64,000 nucleotides of DNA from Sinohyriopsis cumingii (GCA_028554795.2 CM068839.1:86759540-86823539), one strand, 5' to 3'. Positions 37,834-51,327 are shown, numbered from the stretch's first letter. Translations and numbers: made by a program. Notes: generated by a model not told the origin, from the letters alone.

Positions 37834-38502
37834 ATGGAAATTACAGATTTTTCTGCGACGCGAAGAAAGGAGCCAATCAAGCATAATTCAGTGCTACCAA
37901 ACTCTATCAGAATGATCATCATAGGACCGTCAGGATCGGGTAAAACGCAACTGCTGTTGAACATGATAATGAAGTGGATGAAGTGGGATAAGCTGTATTT
38001 GGTAGCATCATCTGTAGATGATCAGCGATGCTATAATGTTATAAAAGATTTTAATGAGAGTGCAAAAGCGCTGAGTGAAGACGGCGAGGAAGTAGTTGAA
38101 TTTATCACTGATATCGAAGAAGCTCCCAGCGTTGAAGACCTTAACGGGGAAATAAATAACCTAGTAGTGTATGATGATGTGATGCTGGACAAGCAAAAAA
38201 ATCCTGCAAGAATATTTTCCCGGGGTCGTCATAAAAACACCGATGTCATTTATGTTACTCAACGTTACACACAAATACCAAAAGTAATCAGGGATAACTG
38301 TAATCTTCTTGCTGTGTTTAATGGAGTTGATGTTCACACGTTGAGAAATATTCATCAAACCTGGTGTAGCGGCGATATGGATATTAATAAGTTTAAGAAT
38401 TTCTTTAGTCGCGCTCAAAGAAACCCGCATGGATTTGTGACAATAAATTTACACGACCCGCGGACACGATACCGTATCGGACTTGATACATTGTATGGTT
38501 AA
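37834..38502 (+). CDS. genome-packaging ATPase (FtsK/A32 type)
   Basis: The start is taken at 37834 (MEITDFSATRR, after TTATATACAAATG); the frame is open further upstream but the added part is antisense to the zinc-ribbon gene. It is a 222-residue protein. Walker A GPSGSGKTQ is at 31-39 and Walker B NLVVYDDV at about 109-116. VIYVTQRYTQIPKVIRDN follows, the region that is conserved in Polinton and A32-type packaging ATPases. Its TAA stop codon is part of the first bases of the right terminal repeat. It is only distantly similar to the ATPase of Polinton 1. Confidence 0.93.
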   Translation: MEITDFSATRRKEPIKHNSVLPNSIRMIIIGPSGSGKTQLLLNMIMKWMKWDKLYLVASSVDDQRCYNVIKDFNESAKALSEDGEEVVEFITDIEEAPSVEDLNGEINNLVVYDDVMLDKQKNPARIFSRGRHKNTDVIYVTQRYTQIPKVIRDNCNLLAVFNGVDVHTLRNIHQTWCSGDMDINKFKNFFSRAQRNPHGFVTINLHDPRTRYRIGLDTLYG

Positions 38503-38710
38503 CATAAAAATGTTTCCTTGGAAACTCGAAGATTTCTCACAGCGGGGGGGGGGGGGGGCCGATCATGGATTTTTCAATGACGGACCCCGCGAGCGATGCT
38601 AGCATCGCCAGGGAAACTGTTTTTGTGTGTTTGGCCCTCCTGTATTTGTGAAACTGTTTTTATCTATTTATTCTACTTTTAGTTTCGGTCTGTTCGCCCT
38701 CCCTGCTGCT
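38500..38710. repeat. right terminal inverted repeat of Polinton 2
   Basis: A 211-bp partner of 23546-23759, ending GCTGCT-3'. Its G run has 15 bases against C18 on the left, and otherwise differences are very few. It contains the palindrome at 38593-38608. Confidence 0.95.
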
Positions 38711-38797
38711 CATGTAGCATGATGTCCCACCCAGTCAGATTATCATTACACCAGACCGACCAGTCCTAACACTAACCTCTTAACGCCGAGCGTCTAG
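38711..38797 (-). mobile_element. 5' part of the SINE split by Polinton 2
   Basis: It starts with the CATGT duplication. On the minus strand it matches the middle of the SINE at 55266-55581 (AAGAGGTTAGTGTTAGGACT, then GACTGGGTGGGACATCATG). The tRNA-like head is missing, so the host copy was already truncated. Confidence 0.82.
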
Positions 38798-41700
38798 CTA
38801 GTATAGATAGAAAGAGTTATCATGTAAAATAGTTTGAACTCATTATACATTAACCCAGTTTGAATACACATCGAAATAAAATTCGCTCCCACACATCACG
38901 ATTTGAACATTAGCTATCCTGGAACAAAGTGTACAAGTAACATATCTTGTTAATCAATCTAACTTTTCGGAAGAATCAAAATATATTTATAGGTTATATT
39001 GTTATGTATCTTTAATTTGCATTGTTTACTTTTTTCTTTATATGCTACGGGTTATATAAAATTATATTTTGTTAGTGACGTTATCCAAAATCAAGTGCAT
39101 TGTTTACCTAACCTTAAGGACATTGTGCTTACCATGTTCTTTATTAAAATTTCAGAAACATTTTTTTTGGAACGGAAGTTTCCATTCAGTAGTATGTGTT
39201 TTCTCAGAAAATGCTATTTTTAATCTAGGTAAAGTAATTAGCTTTATAATCTTGTTAACTGGGAAAATGATTTATTCGTGATGTAAGCTCTTGAAGAAGA
39301 ATTAGTCTTGTTGTTGTACATAGTTGTTGTGCACCAACGAGGTGCTGCAATTTGTTTATTCACAAGATAAACAAATTGCTCATCTATACTATTCTTGGAC
39401 CTAGACAATAACAGTGATTCGACAAAAGAATATTAGCACATCATTACAATTCAGGATATTAGTACATTAGTTCTTTAGAGACTACCCTCACTACAAGTAC
39501 ATCAACGCGTTCAGCCTTAGAAATTATTTGAAATACCACTAAAGATTATTCATAACTTTACTAATTAATACCTATGTTAGAAATGTTCTGATTATTTGGG
39601 ACTTACTATGCAATACTTTGTTATTTTTAAATTTTCACCTTGTATTCTACTGAGATCATTTATTTGTTGAGTCTTGCAAAACTTGTTAATTTTCTCTCTT
39701 TTCTATTAATTATTTGTATCATCATGGAGCCGTAACAATATTACCAGGTATATTCAGTTCATCATAAATATCTACTTAATTATCTGGATATTTCTAAATT
39801 AGACAATACAAAGAAAGAAGGTTTGAAGTGCCATATAACTTTAACTGAAACAACCGCAAGTCTAAAAGTCCTGCGAAATAATAAAAGAATACGATAAGCT
39901 GAATATTTTAAAAGTAGTTTGGAAAGATATTGGTCCATAGCATGCAAAGGTTATTCGTTTACGTTATAATTCTGGGCAAAAAGGTGTAATAACGTTTCCT
40001 CTAAACGCGGATAAACCAAAATATTATTTGCAAACTTGAAGACACATCTCCTGACTTAATATAGCTTGCTAAATTTGCATCAACATGGATTACTATAGAC
40101 AAAATCTTGTGCTAAAAGCAATTATTAATAATAATCAAACTGGTTTCATGAAAGAAAAATAATTAGGGAAAATATCCGTACTCTTTATTAGCTTTATTTA
40201 ACATTTCTTAATTGATTTTAAGATGATTTTCACACTGTTGCACGACCTTTCATTGACACAATATTGGACTTTTTCAGGTTCGGAGGAGACTTAATACATT
40301 GGATTAAATTATTTTACACAACTATTAAATCATGCATTATTGTAATTAGACAATGTTGGTCTCCTGGTTTAGTATTATCTTCTCTGATCATGTATTTTCC
40401 ATCTATGCAGAAATAGTAGTGCAGATGATCTGCAAAAATCTAAAAATTAAATGAATTTAAAAAATCATATAAAGTATCTTAATTCACAGTATGCAGATAA
40501 CCATGCACTCACTCTGGGTGGCTCTGAAAAGTCCCTGAATCCGCAACTGATATTTTATCAATAAGCACTATTCCGGACCTTAGTACATATATTGTATCCC
40601 AAAAGCAATCTGGATTAGAAGTAGAACAGGTAGTAATATAAAATACTCCTAAGAAAACCATTTAAATTATGATTCATCTGAATTTATTTACCTAGGCATA
40701 TAATTTTCCACAGAGCTAAACAAACTATTAAATTAGACCATGCTAACAAAATGAGGAAGATAAACAAATTACTTTTACAGTGGTCAAAAGAGAACGAACC
40801 CCTTTTGGTAAGGCTACAGTTATCAAAGGTGTGACAATATCAAGGATTATTCCTCTGCTAATGGTCACTATCTCATTCTCATATTATACTCCACGAACTA
40901 GATTTACTTTGTTCTTAGAAATGTTTTTAGTGGGATAAAAATAAGTAAGTATGAAACAGTATCATGAGGGTGGTCTTAAGACAGTAGATAGCAGTATCAT
41001 TGTAGATTCGATAAAGATAGCATGGACCAGAAGATTGAGCCACTCTTGACGTCAAAACGAAAAGCATCTTGCTTGCTCATCTCTAAACACAGAAAACAAT
41101 TCCTATTTGGAACAGATTTTCTTAAAAGTGGCAAGAAATGCCTGAACCTTTTTGATAGATATATTTTCAACATATATAACATTATACAATACGTTGAAGG
41201 TTGAGACCATCGAATCATTAATTGAAACACAAATATATATGAACCCAAAGCATGATTATTGGAAATTCTAGTTTAATGTAAAAAAACACTAGATTGAAAA
41301 AGGTGTCCTATCTCAATGCCTTTGTGAACAAAGATGGTTCATGGATCAATGTTGATAGGTTTTGCAATAAATTGGGAGTCCAAGTAATTTTTATAGAACT
41401 TGGTTTGTAGTGCCTATATTGACGAAAGTAAAAACTTATATCAGTATCGATTAATATGTACAAAACCAACGTATGCAATGATCTGTTCTACGTAAAAGAA
41501 TAGATTCAAATATATGGAAAGGAATATACACATTTGCTAAAGTCATGAGCCAATCTCAATTGCATCAAGAAATACAACACATTTGGTAAGTATATGGCCT
41601 ATACTTAAATGGTTTCAAAATACGTTTTACACTGAATGTTAACAACTAATAATTTTCTAAAATTAAATTGGAAACAATTCTGTAGTAATGTATGTATTAA

Positions 41701-42215
41701 TTTGAAAACTCTGAAAAAAGTTTTATCACATGGTTTATATGAGTGTTCAAACATAATTATTATTGACCAGGTTTATACACTGGAAACCTATTTTGAATGT
41801 CAAAGTATACGTTACCTGAGCTACATTCTTAAAAATATCCAAATAACTCTAAACATAAATTATTCATTGCGGAATACGTCGATGTAGGTCTCCGTACAAA
41901 TGTGTAACAGTACATGTCCTTTTCTACACGGTATACAAAATGCAGCACATCTGGTAAATTAACTAATTGCAGAATTCGAAAACTGCTAAAAGGACATCTG
42001 GTTTTCGTAAAAATATAAATATCTACGCGAGGACAGCATGGCGTCATCCAGAAGAAAAATGTTGATCTATTTGATTGCATGTGTATTAGATGTAAAACGT
42101 TGCACAGCTTGTGTGCGTGTATACAAATGCGTCAGACATAGACTTCGAAAGGTTGCAGATTCATTTACGAGACAAAATATTATTCATGTGTACGTTTTGA
42201 TACTTATCGCTACAT
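38798..42215. other. AT-rich non-coding DNA
   Basis: No gene or recognisable repeat was seen. Confidence 0.55.
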
Positions 42216-42223
42216 GATAAACA

Positions 42224-42385
42224 CAGCCAATGTGGGCATGTGAGAAAGCTTGCCAGTAGCTTCTCGTGGGTCGGTGGTTCTTTCCGGGGTTTTCCGGGTT
42301 CTTCTTCCAACATTAATACTGGCCGCCATGTATAGCCTATCGTGCTGAAAAATGGCGTTAAACCCCACAACAACAACAACAACAC
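42224..42385 (+). mobile_element. 5'-truncated SINE with (AAC)n tail
   Basis: It shares CCAGTAGCTTCTCGTGGGTC and the TGGCGTTAAACCCC end with the SINE at 3824-4075, but lacks the tRNA head. It is flanked by GATAAACA (42216-42223, 42386-42393). Confidence 0.85.
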
Positions 42386-42393
42386 GATAAACA

Positions 42394-42632
42394 TATTCGA
42401 TATATTTATTCAATACATAGTTATTTGAGAATCAGTTTTGAAATGTAAGAGGAGTGAATTCTTATTTGCATCTTGCTTTCGCTTGAATCCTTGTTTACAA
42501 CACCGTAGCTTTGTTCATGTTTTAAAACAATCTATCATCATATGCGTGTAGCCCAATTTCGTTGGAGCTTTTGATGGTAAGCCCAGCAGCGGTTGTGAAA
42601 TATTTGATAATGATTTATGTTTTTGGTCGGGG

Positions 42633-42663
<31 letters not shown>

Positions 42664-45105
42664 AACAGAGAATGAAATTTATCTCATCGCATGTAAGATC
42701 TGTAGCATCCTGTTGTATGTCCGAGAAACTTGAAACACTACACAATCTTCATAGATTTGATTGTATGACAAACAAACTGTACAGAAGCCCAGTCGCAGAA
42801 CACTTCTTCTCCCATCACCACACTTTCAGTGATATAACACTTATAGCAATTGCTCAACACCCCAAATGGAGTTCCGAAACGAGGAAAGAAAAGGAATCTT
42901 ACTGGATATGCCACCTTAGAACATTGAAACCAAACGGTTTAAGCCAAAACAACTAGAAAAAGACAGCCATTCACAAATAAAATAACCTTTGTTCTCTTTC
43001 CAATGATTCACTAAATTTGCTTATTAATCACCCAATAACCTACAATTACAACTATAACGATGAAATATCGGGGCTATGATTTGCGCGTACATACATTTAC
43101 ATAAAATAACGGATGACGCTATGACTCGTCGATTTCTAGGTCAATATATAATATCTTTCATCATCCGCAACAAGTCATAGTCACGTAAAGTTTTACAAAG
43201 TTAACGGTTTGTCTCTTTTATTTGTTTGCCTTGTCTGTGTTTTGTATTTGCCTTTGAAAAGACTCATTAAGTGTCGAAAGCGCATAGGCTAGCTAGATAT
43301 AGTTTTGCACTGTTCGTAGTTAGTTATTACATTTATACATACATACATACATACATACATACATACATACATACACACATCTCATAAACTAGTCTGTCTT
43401 GACACAATGATACGTTTCTTCAACATTTTACGATGTATACGTATTATTGTCTTTATTTCTTCATTTTCCGCTGTCATTATGTACTTTAATTACATCGTGG
43501 TCGACAAAAGGGAGAAGCTAGGTAACTGTCAGATTTCTAATTATAAGCTCATAAAGTCAATACAGCACAAATGGATTTTGACCCTTTGACGCAGTCGGTT
43601 TTCAGCTTGATAAACCAATGATTCACATCTATCAAGGAACTGATATCTGACGGTTATTCTATCATGTGTTCAACTGCTATTTCACAAAAAGCTTCTGTCA
43701 GCTCCCTTGGCAAGCTGGTAGTACAGCCATGTGCTTAAGACTATCAGATAGGAATCTGTAAACAACGTCAGAGAGTTGACAATGATCACATTGAATTACA
43801 TCGGTGGCAAGTTATGATAAATTAATCAAGATTGATACCCGACTCGATCTTCTTTTGAATCTTAATTAGAGTTTGTGGAAACTTTACTTCTTATATTTTT
43901 TGTAAAAGTGTTCTTTATTTAGCAGGAACATGTTTAAACTGTTGTGGGTTGGCTATTAGTTCACAAATTATTGTCGCATTATTATTCGAAAATGATATAA
44001 AATATGTACTTTCTCAGTAATATTGTCACTGAGAGAATCATTGCTTGATCTACCCCCGCATAACGAACAAAATCACGATTTCATCTAAATGCAGTCGCTT
44101 TTGTAGAACCACGTGACTCCAGATCAATAAAAAGTTCATGATTTCACTGGCTGAGCGCAGAGAGCTAAGGAGATCGGCTTTAGAAATAGAAACGGAGAAA
44201 GTCACTCCTTGCATCAGTCTACGGGCAAATGATTCCAATATCAGCTGTTACTTCAGTGGTGCGGGGATGCGATCGTGGGCAAACCATTGCTAGCTTCCTT
44301 GAACTGACACTTTTCTTTTGTCATTTGAACAGACTCGGTAAAGTTCTTGAAACAGATGGATTTCACCTGTAGCTTTAACTGTTTGAGAAGGATTATTTAT
44401 TTTCCATTTTCCCCCTAAGTTTTGGTTGTACGTTTACTGTGTTGTTTCCAACAGAGTGGAATTTATCTACTTAATACACTGTTACTGTCACTTTACAAGC
44501 AAAGGTAAGTACAGTTAAATACACACACACACACACACACACACCTATCACGAAGGCTTTATTTTCTGCTCAGTGTAGATATGCTATTCTATTGGGTCTG
44601 TGTGCAAAAACAACTCCAATACAATAACAAGATTTGAAGGATAATGTACCTATGTTGAATTTCACATATCATTTGTACAGTTTGATGTATTAAAAAATGT
44701 TACTTTTTTGTTTCATAGGCGTTGTAGAATGTGTTCTAATTTCCTCCAAGATTGACGCTGATGATCATATAATCTCATGATATTTATGCATAAAAGAAAT
44801 CATAAAAATACTGACCTCACATAAAGCAAATATTCTTCGTTGAATTTAAGTTATCATCTAATGCAGTCCTAAAAACTAATGTGATATTAACCACAAGTAG
44901 TGGGTCCATAATGCAACAGACTTTAAACATAGATTTACCCAAAACACTGAATTACACGTATACTGAAGAATGCACAAAGAGCCAAAGCGTTGGATATCAG
45001 TAAGTTTAAAGTTTGTTGGAAGGGAGAAATACAGTCTATCCGAAAACAACTGGGCAGATATCGGAAGCAAAGTACATTGAACTTGCAGCCTTTTCCTTGA
45101 ATTTA
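42394..45105. other. non-coding DNA with microsatellites
   Basis: A (TTTA)n run at about 42640-42663, (ACAT)n at about 43336-43372 and (AC)n at about 44521-44545. No gene was seen. Confidence 0.6.
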
Positions 45106-45107
45106 CC

Positions 45108-45126
45108 TGTGTGTGTGTGTGTGTGC

Positions 45127-45165
<39 letters not shown>

Positions 45166-45265
45166 TGAGAGAGAGAGATAACGACAGAAAGAAATAACGA
45201 AAGAACGAAAGCACACATGAAAGAAAGAAAGAATAACAAAAGAAAGAAAGAAAGAAAAGATCGTA
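45108..45265. repeat. (GT)n / (GA)n / (GAAA)n microsatellite
   Basis: A compound simple repeat of GT, then GA, then GAAA-type units. Frames translated from it (HT-rich) are artefacts. Confidence 0.9.
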
Positions 45266-45974
45266 ATTGGAAGCTTATCTCTAATTCCTAATTCATCCTC
45301 ATGCTGAGATGCCTTTTCAAACGAATTTTCTAATGATCTGACTGTTTTCCGAATATTCGTCCTTCCGTAGAAGCCTTTACTACTAAGAAGCCGTTAAAAC
45401 TAAAAGGTCTTATGGGAGTATCCGATTAAAAGATATATATGTTGATGACTTGATCAAACATCTGTCAGAAATCCTGACGACGGTCATTTTACGTAATTAA
45501 CACCACTTGACCGCTTCACCCAATACCTGTCTGACATATAAGTAATATAATTCACTGAAAGGAAATAACCTGTATTATATGCTTTAGATAAAATATATAA
45601 AGTACGGGGATACTTCGTTAAGAACTAATCTAACAGCATTTTCAGAATAGATTTATATAGTGCGACATAGTCTGTTCAAGAATTATTCACTATACAAACA
45701 TAATAGAATGTACTTTTCTGGCTAATGATTGTCCTTTTCTAAACACCAGTGAGTACATGTGGCGCATATATGTGCACATACCATTGTAAAACTATTAAAA
45801 AGAACAATGTAAATAAATGACTAAATAGCCTATCAATTAAATTAAATTTTAAACCATTGGGCTTATCATGCAACTGTATGCAAGGCTTCTTTGAAATGAA
45901 TATCAGCATTTGAGAATGAGTTGTTCGAAAAAGCTCTTACTAACGTAACTAAAACATATCTGCAAACATTAGTT

Positions 45975-46315
45975 ATAATCCTTTAACTTTGAATACAATG
46001 AATGGCGATTAGGTTAGGTTTTGTAGCTTGGAATATATTGGATGGCGATTAGGTTAGGTTTTTAACTTTGAATACATTTGTATGGCGATTAGGTTAGGTT
46101 TTGTAGCTTGGAATATATTGGATGGCGATTAGGTTAGGTTTTTAACTTTGAATACATTTGTATGGCGATTAGGTTAGGTTTTTAACTTTGAATACATTTG
46201 TATGGCGATTAGGTTAGGTTTTGTAACTTGGAAAATATTGTATGGTTATTAGGTTAATATATTGTATGGTTATTAGATTAATATATTGTATGGTTATAAG
46301 GTTATATATTGTGTA
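45975..46315. repeat. 40-bp minisatellite, two alternating unit types
   Basis: TGGCGATTAGGTTAGGTTTT recurs at 46003, 46043, 46083, 46123, 46163 and 46203, exactly 40 bases apart. The second half of each unit is of two kinds (GTAGCTTGG or TAACTTTG). The array ends in degenerate shorter units. Confidence 0.93.
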
Positions 46316-47402
46316 CCATAATTTCAATTTAATTATTTAAAAGTACATTCAGTTGGTGAAGAAATTTAGAAAAACATGATGAAGAAATATTTCAAAGTTA
46401 TGTGATCACCAGTATAAAAAGTGTGCTTTGTGAAACGCGTCTCGTTGTTAATGATGCCAGGTTACACCTTGCTCTAACTTTTCTTTCCAAATACTGAAGC
46501 CCTGGGTTTATAAAAAACTATTTTTTATATATCAGCGGTAGTTACTTTACAGCTCCTTTATCCCTAACAGCGTTTATTTCTGGTATTATTTTCATCACAA
46601 ATTAAGAAAAGGAAGAGACTGTTTGATGATATTCCAACTCCTCCCTCCCGTCAGACATGCGTATTTTTTATATCACACATCTCAACGATTAGCGCACAGG
46701 CTAAGAAGTTTTTGTTATTTTAATTTGTTGGGTAGGGGATGTAGATCTGCAGAATGGTTTTACAATCTCAATCGATCCCCTGGAAATATGTGTGTACAGT
46801 TTGATAACGTTTTTCGTAACATATAATTAGGGAGAGGTTGGGAGGTAATTCAATGAGTGAACGCTTTAGAAATAATGGCGAGATAGTTCTATGAAAATAA
46901 ACTTGACGTGCAGAACAAGAATATATTTAACATTAAAAGACCGATGTCATGTGTTCTGATTTCTTTCCTTAAGCGTCCTACTTAGACTCCACCACTGTTA
47001 ACAGAAAGTCAAACGATTTTTGTTAGAAAATGACATGTTTTTAAGTGTTTGCTTTCTTCTATTTATTCAGACACTTTTGCACCATACACATAACCATTAT
47101 ACGAAGATATACGCTGATGTCTTTAGGAGAGGTTTGTTTTACTGATTATATTGTTTTTTTTTTCCAGTTGGAAAACTTATTTAACATTATGCCAGTCAGA
47201 CGAAAACGTGTGGGAAATGCTATTACTATGCGAGACATATCAATCAATGCTATTTTTGGAAGCTTGTTAATTTTAAATAAATCATGCTTTATTGCCATAA
47301 AATGCAAGCATTTAAGGTTAGACAAAGCTTACAAGCTTAGTTACAGCCCTGTCCGTACCTAGTTTGCTCAGATATTGTGTGAGCTTTCACCACCTCTCCC
47401 TC

Positions 47403-47449
<47 letters not shown>

Positions 47450-50400
47450 GAGAGAGAGATGAGATAGAACCCACGTTGTAACAACAAACCCTACCCACCA
47501 CTAAAATTTATTTCACTTATCTAATTACATTATATTCATATTTAAATATGTGAAAAAATGGTTCATATAACATATGTACAAAAGTGTTTACGTGCGTAAA
47601 AACAAATGTTACACAAACAATTAAAAACGGATTCCACATGTGCAGAATAATCTTGTACTGCATACATTTAACGAGAATAAATGACCTTCCCTATGTGTGA
47701 AATATTATTTTCAATACATGTGAACTCCGTTTTACATAAGAAACATAACTGGACCTTATTTCACGTACGCAAAAAAGAATTTTACATACGTCGAATATTT
47801 TTTCATTTTTGCAAAATAGTTTACTTTACTTTTGCAAATCGAAATTTCACGCAAATGAAAAATAATTTTACATATCTGAAAAGAAGTTTTATATATCTAT
47901 AAAATGACTTTTCTTTTGAAATGTGACTATGATACATAAATAAATCGATATCTGTGGTGATGCCGACAACGCTTAAGAGAGGTCGCTTCGCCAATCTTCC
48001 GGTGATTCAGAATTTAATTGATTAAGAGCATTTCAATTAATTGGGGAAAATTTGAACACAGAATAGAATTTACCTACCTTGGACACAATTGCATATTTAT
48101 TGGAGACCACAATATAAAGCGTTTATACAATTTTGAAACTGATTATGACTTAATTGTTATCAAAACAATGTCCTGAGAATTGGATTATAGACAGTAATGT
48201 TATCTTCAGCTTGTCATACATGAGTCCGGGTTGTGTATCATTGTAGATAATCTGTACATCTATGTATTCATCTATCTAGATACATTTATATATAGAAACT
48301 TATATTTGAAATGGATGCGAGAATTTTTTCATGCACATTAATGCCAACAAATTATCATTTGTCCGCAGCAAGCATTTATTTTAATGACATTTATAAATCT
48401 CTTAGTACCTGAAATTTACATAGTCGTCACATAATTGTCAGAAAAGCAATATATTTAGCTCAGTTTTTAAAATATCATAATATGCAGCTTTAGTCAATAA
48501 AAAAACGATGCTTTTGCAGAATTTCAAAGTTTATAATTGATGTTCATTTATGGAGTTTGCAATTCAACAACTTTTAATCGATGTTTTTTTTTTCCATTTT
48601 TGTCCTTTTTCATTCTCGAATGCAAATTGATGCTAAATTATTTCTGTTATAACGTGACATCGTGACGACTTTAAACTGAAAATCCAGGTTATGGTATAAC
48701 ATGTACTCAATCAATAGAGCTCATTATCTGTATTTCATCTGTAAAATCGGAGCGCTATAGGTCCAACAGTCAATAAAAAAATCTCTTACATTTTTACCAC
48801 GCAGGACCTTAAATCCGCAATAGTATAGTACAATTAGATAAATTGAACTGAGGCCGACTCTTACGTATACGAGTAAATGACACGAGTATATGGTCAGTCT
48901 TAAAAACTGTCGGATACACATTAATTTATATTTATAAAAAAAAAACACGAGTAAAGATTGTCAGCAGAGTTTATTTGATTTACTAAGTAACTTCTCAAGG
49001 TCTTTTGAAGAATGTATACAGAAAGAACACTTTCTTTCTTTGATCAGCCTGTAGACCGGGATGAAAATGATTATATAATATCGTACTTCCTAGGTCTACT
49101 CACGCGAGTAAATAAATGAAATACTTGAAGAAGCGTACTGTTGCGTACTTTCTTTTATAAAATTATATTTCTATGAATGTCAGAATTAATTTATTTCTTA
49201 ATTTCTATGTCGTGTCCATTTTAAATCCTGCGTACATATAGTCCGTGCGATTTCTTTGGGGCTAATTCACTGGAGTCCCTACTAATGGACCAAGTTTAAA
49301 AATTCCACATATTTCATAATCTCATTAAGACGATTAAAACACGGAGGAAGAAAGTTGATCTAGCAAAGCAATTAAAAAAAAGAGGTATTGTGTGAGTTAA
49401 ATAAAAAGACGATATACGTCTTTGTTTGTTTTGTTCGTCTCTGAACACTCGATCGTTGCATATAATGAACCTATATCTCAGTCCGTATTAACATTCTGGA
49501 CGGAACGAGTCCAGCCAATTAAGGACAGATAAACGATTTCTGCCTTGATCCCATTATCTAATACCATCGAATTTTCCCTCATTTCAAAGGAATTTCCATA
49601 GCCTAAGTAAGAAAACTACAAAGATGGTTAAAGGTGTACATGTAAAGAAGTACGGAGGCTGCTTGTTGTAAACAGATGAGTACGTACAAGCTAGCTTACA
49701 TAATTTGTTATGCAAGAATCGCGGGTGGGGTGTAATCTATATAGATTTTCTCTATCTAAACTATCAGTTTGCAAGAATGTGAAATGACATAAATAGATCC
49801 ATTACACATCAAGGTATATTGAGCAATTATTTTCTACAGGAAGAATTGAAATTAGCAGACTTAATATACAATATTGATTCCTTCATGAAAGAAAAGTATT
49901 TAAAAAACTTATGTAACCAAGTCAGTACGTTTTTGCTTGGTTATGTACGCTGATAAGGATCGTTTGTAAAATATTATGTGTACTCATTCATAATGACGGT
50001 ACAGTAATACAATGGTTTGATGTTAGATTTGATTTCCGGTGTTAGTCGCGATATAAGTAATCGATATTTTTCACCATGAAAGTAATAAATAATGGCCTTA
50101 GGTCGGGTGCCATTTTCTAGAAGTGGAATTACTTTTTAAAGCAGCTCTGAATTCAATCAACCGATTTAAGTACCATTTTGAAGGCACATTATTTAAAAAA
50201 ATTTAAGACGAAGAAACCATTCCTTTTAAAGGTTATCTGAATTCTGTAATACTTTTTCTTCGCATGTTCCGTCACAAATGAGTCAAAACGCTAAACAGAC
50301 TAATACTAGAACCCTTCTCAATTATCGATTTCAAAGTCGCATAATAGGTCCGATTTATATGCAAAAATATCAAATGAATTTAAAAAGACTAATTTCTGAC

Positions 50401-51293
50401 GTCGTCGTTATTATCTGGTACCGAGATAACTGTCAACTTACGTATGTGCTGACGTAAATATCTAAATTCATTGTTACATGTTGATGTATCAATTTACAGT
50501 ACTTAAAGACATTTTTCCTTCATAAATTTACACGTGCAGACCCGAACAAATATATATTAGACTAGACGAACAAACAGATGGACAGACCTGCAAGAGTCAT
50601 TTACACACCGTATTCATCTGACGTTTTCAAGAATACTTTGAGCTTTCACGTCTATTTTATTTATATTATACAGCTATAAGCTACTATCATTATCGGCCTA
50701 TTTGCTGAAGAGAAAAGAATAAATACGCAAAAATAGAAGTGTCTTTGCTCAGAAGAAAATGGAAAAAGAGACACGAAGGTACGGCAAGGTTTGGAATACA
50801 CATGTCATCATCTTTTACTTCGCAACTAGACTAAAGACTACTTCATTCGAGTTTGTAAATTGAATCACGTAATGCTGCATCACTTGCAGATAGTGAACGG
50901 TTGATACTGTTAAGAGGACAACATACGGTATTGAGCAGCTAACTCATTGAAGCATAAAACTTATTTTTATACTCCATTCAGGCAATATTCTCTATCATAA
51001 TAAATACTCTCTGGATAAATATTGCTTTCTAAAATCCCAGAAGTCTATGGTTTCTCTATCCTTAATTCAGTTTCTTTCTGTCAGTGCCAGACGCCATTGT
51101 GTATAGTTTTACAGGCTTCGGACTTTATAGATAATACATAGATCCCCACTCCGAGGATGTGTACCCTGATTCCACACGTGAATAAAAGTTTTCCGTTTTT
51201 TGGAACTGATAAACAAACATGATTCGTATATGGATATATTATCTTTGGTGATCAATGTATATAATTTATAGACAAATATGGATAGCATCTGAT

Positions 51294-51298
<5 letters not shown>
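46316..51298. other. AT-rich non-coding DNA
   Basis: No gene was seen. An (AT)n run followed by a short (GA)n run lies at about 47405-47460. Confidence 0.55.

Positions 51299-51327
<29 letters not shown>

Larger units (their letters stand above)
23546..38710 (+). mobile_element. Polinton 2 (Maverick element), 15.2 kb, nearly intact
   Basis: Inverted terminal repeats of about 212 bp begin 5'-AGCAGCAGGGAGGG and flank about sixteen genes. These include major and penton-type capsid proteins, adenain-like protease, packaging ATPase, DDE integrase and a polymerase-helicase-HNH fusion. All main frames are open except the zinc-ribbon/PLA2 gene. Genes are close-packed, intronless, and start just after AT-rich motifs. 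It belongs to a different lineage from Polinton 1, with different capsid proteins and gene order. It would be a good candidate for a recently active element. Confidence 0.95.

Noticed and set aside
45036-45239. HTHT-rich frame and similar frame at 62180-62407
   Set aside because: Translations of microsatellites.
46003-46230. Telomere-like TTAGGTTAGG repeats
   Set aside because: Only two TTAGG units per 40-bp minisatellite unit; not a telomeric array.
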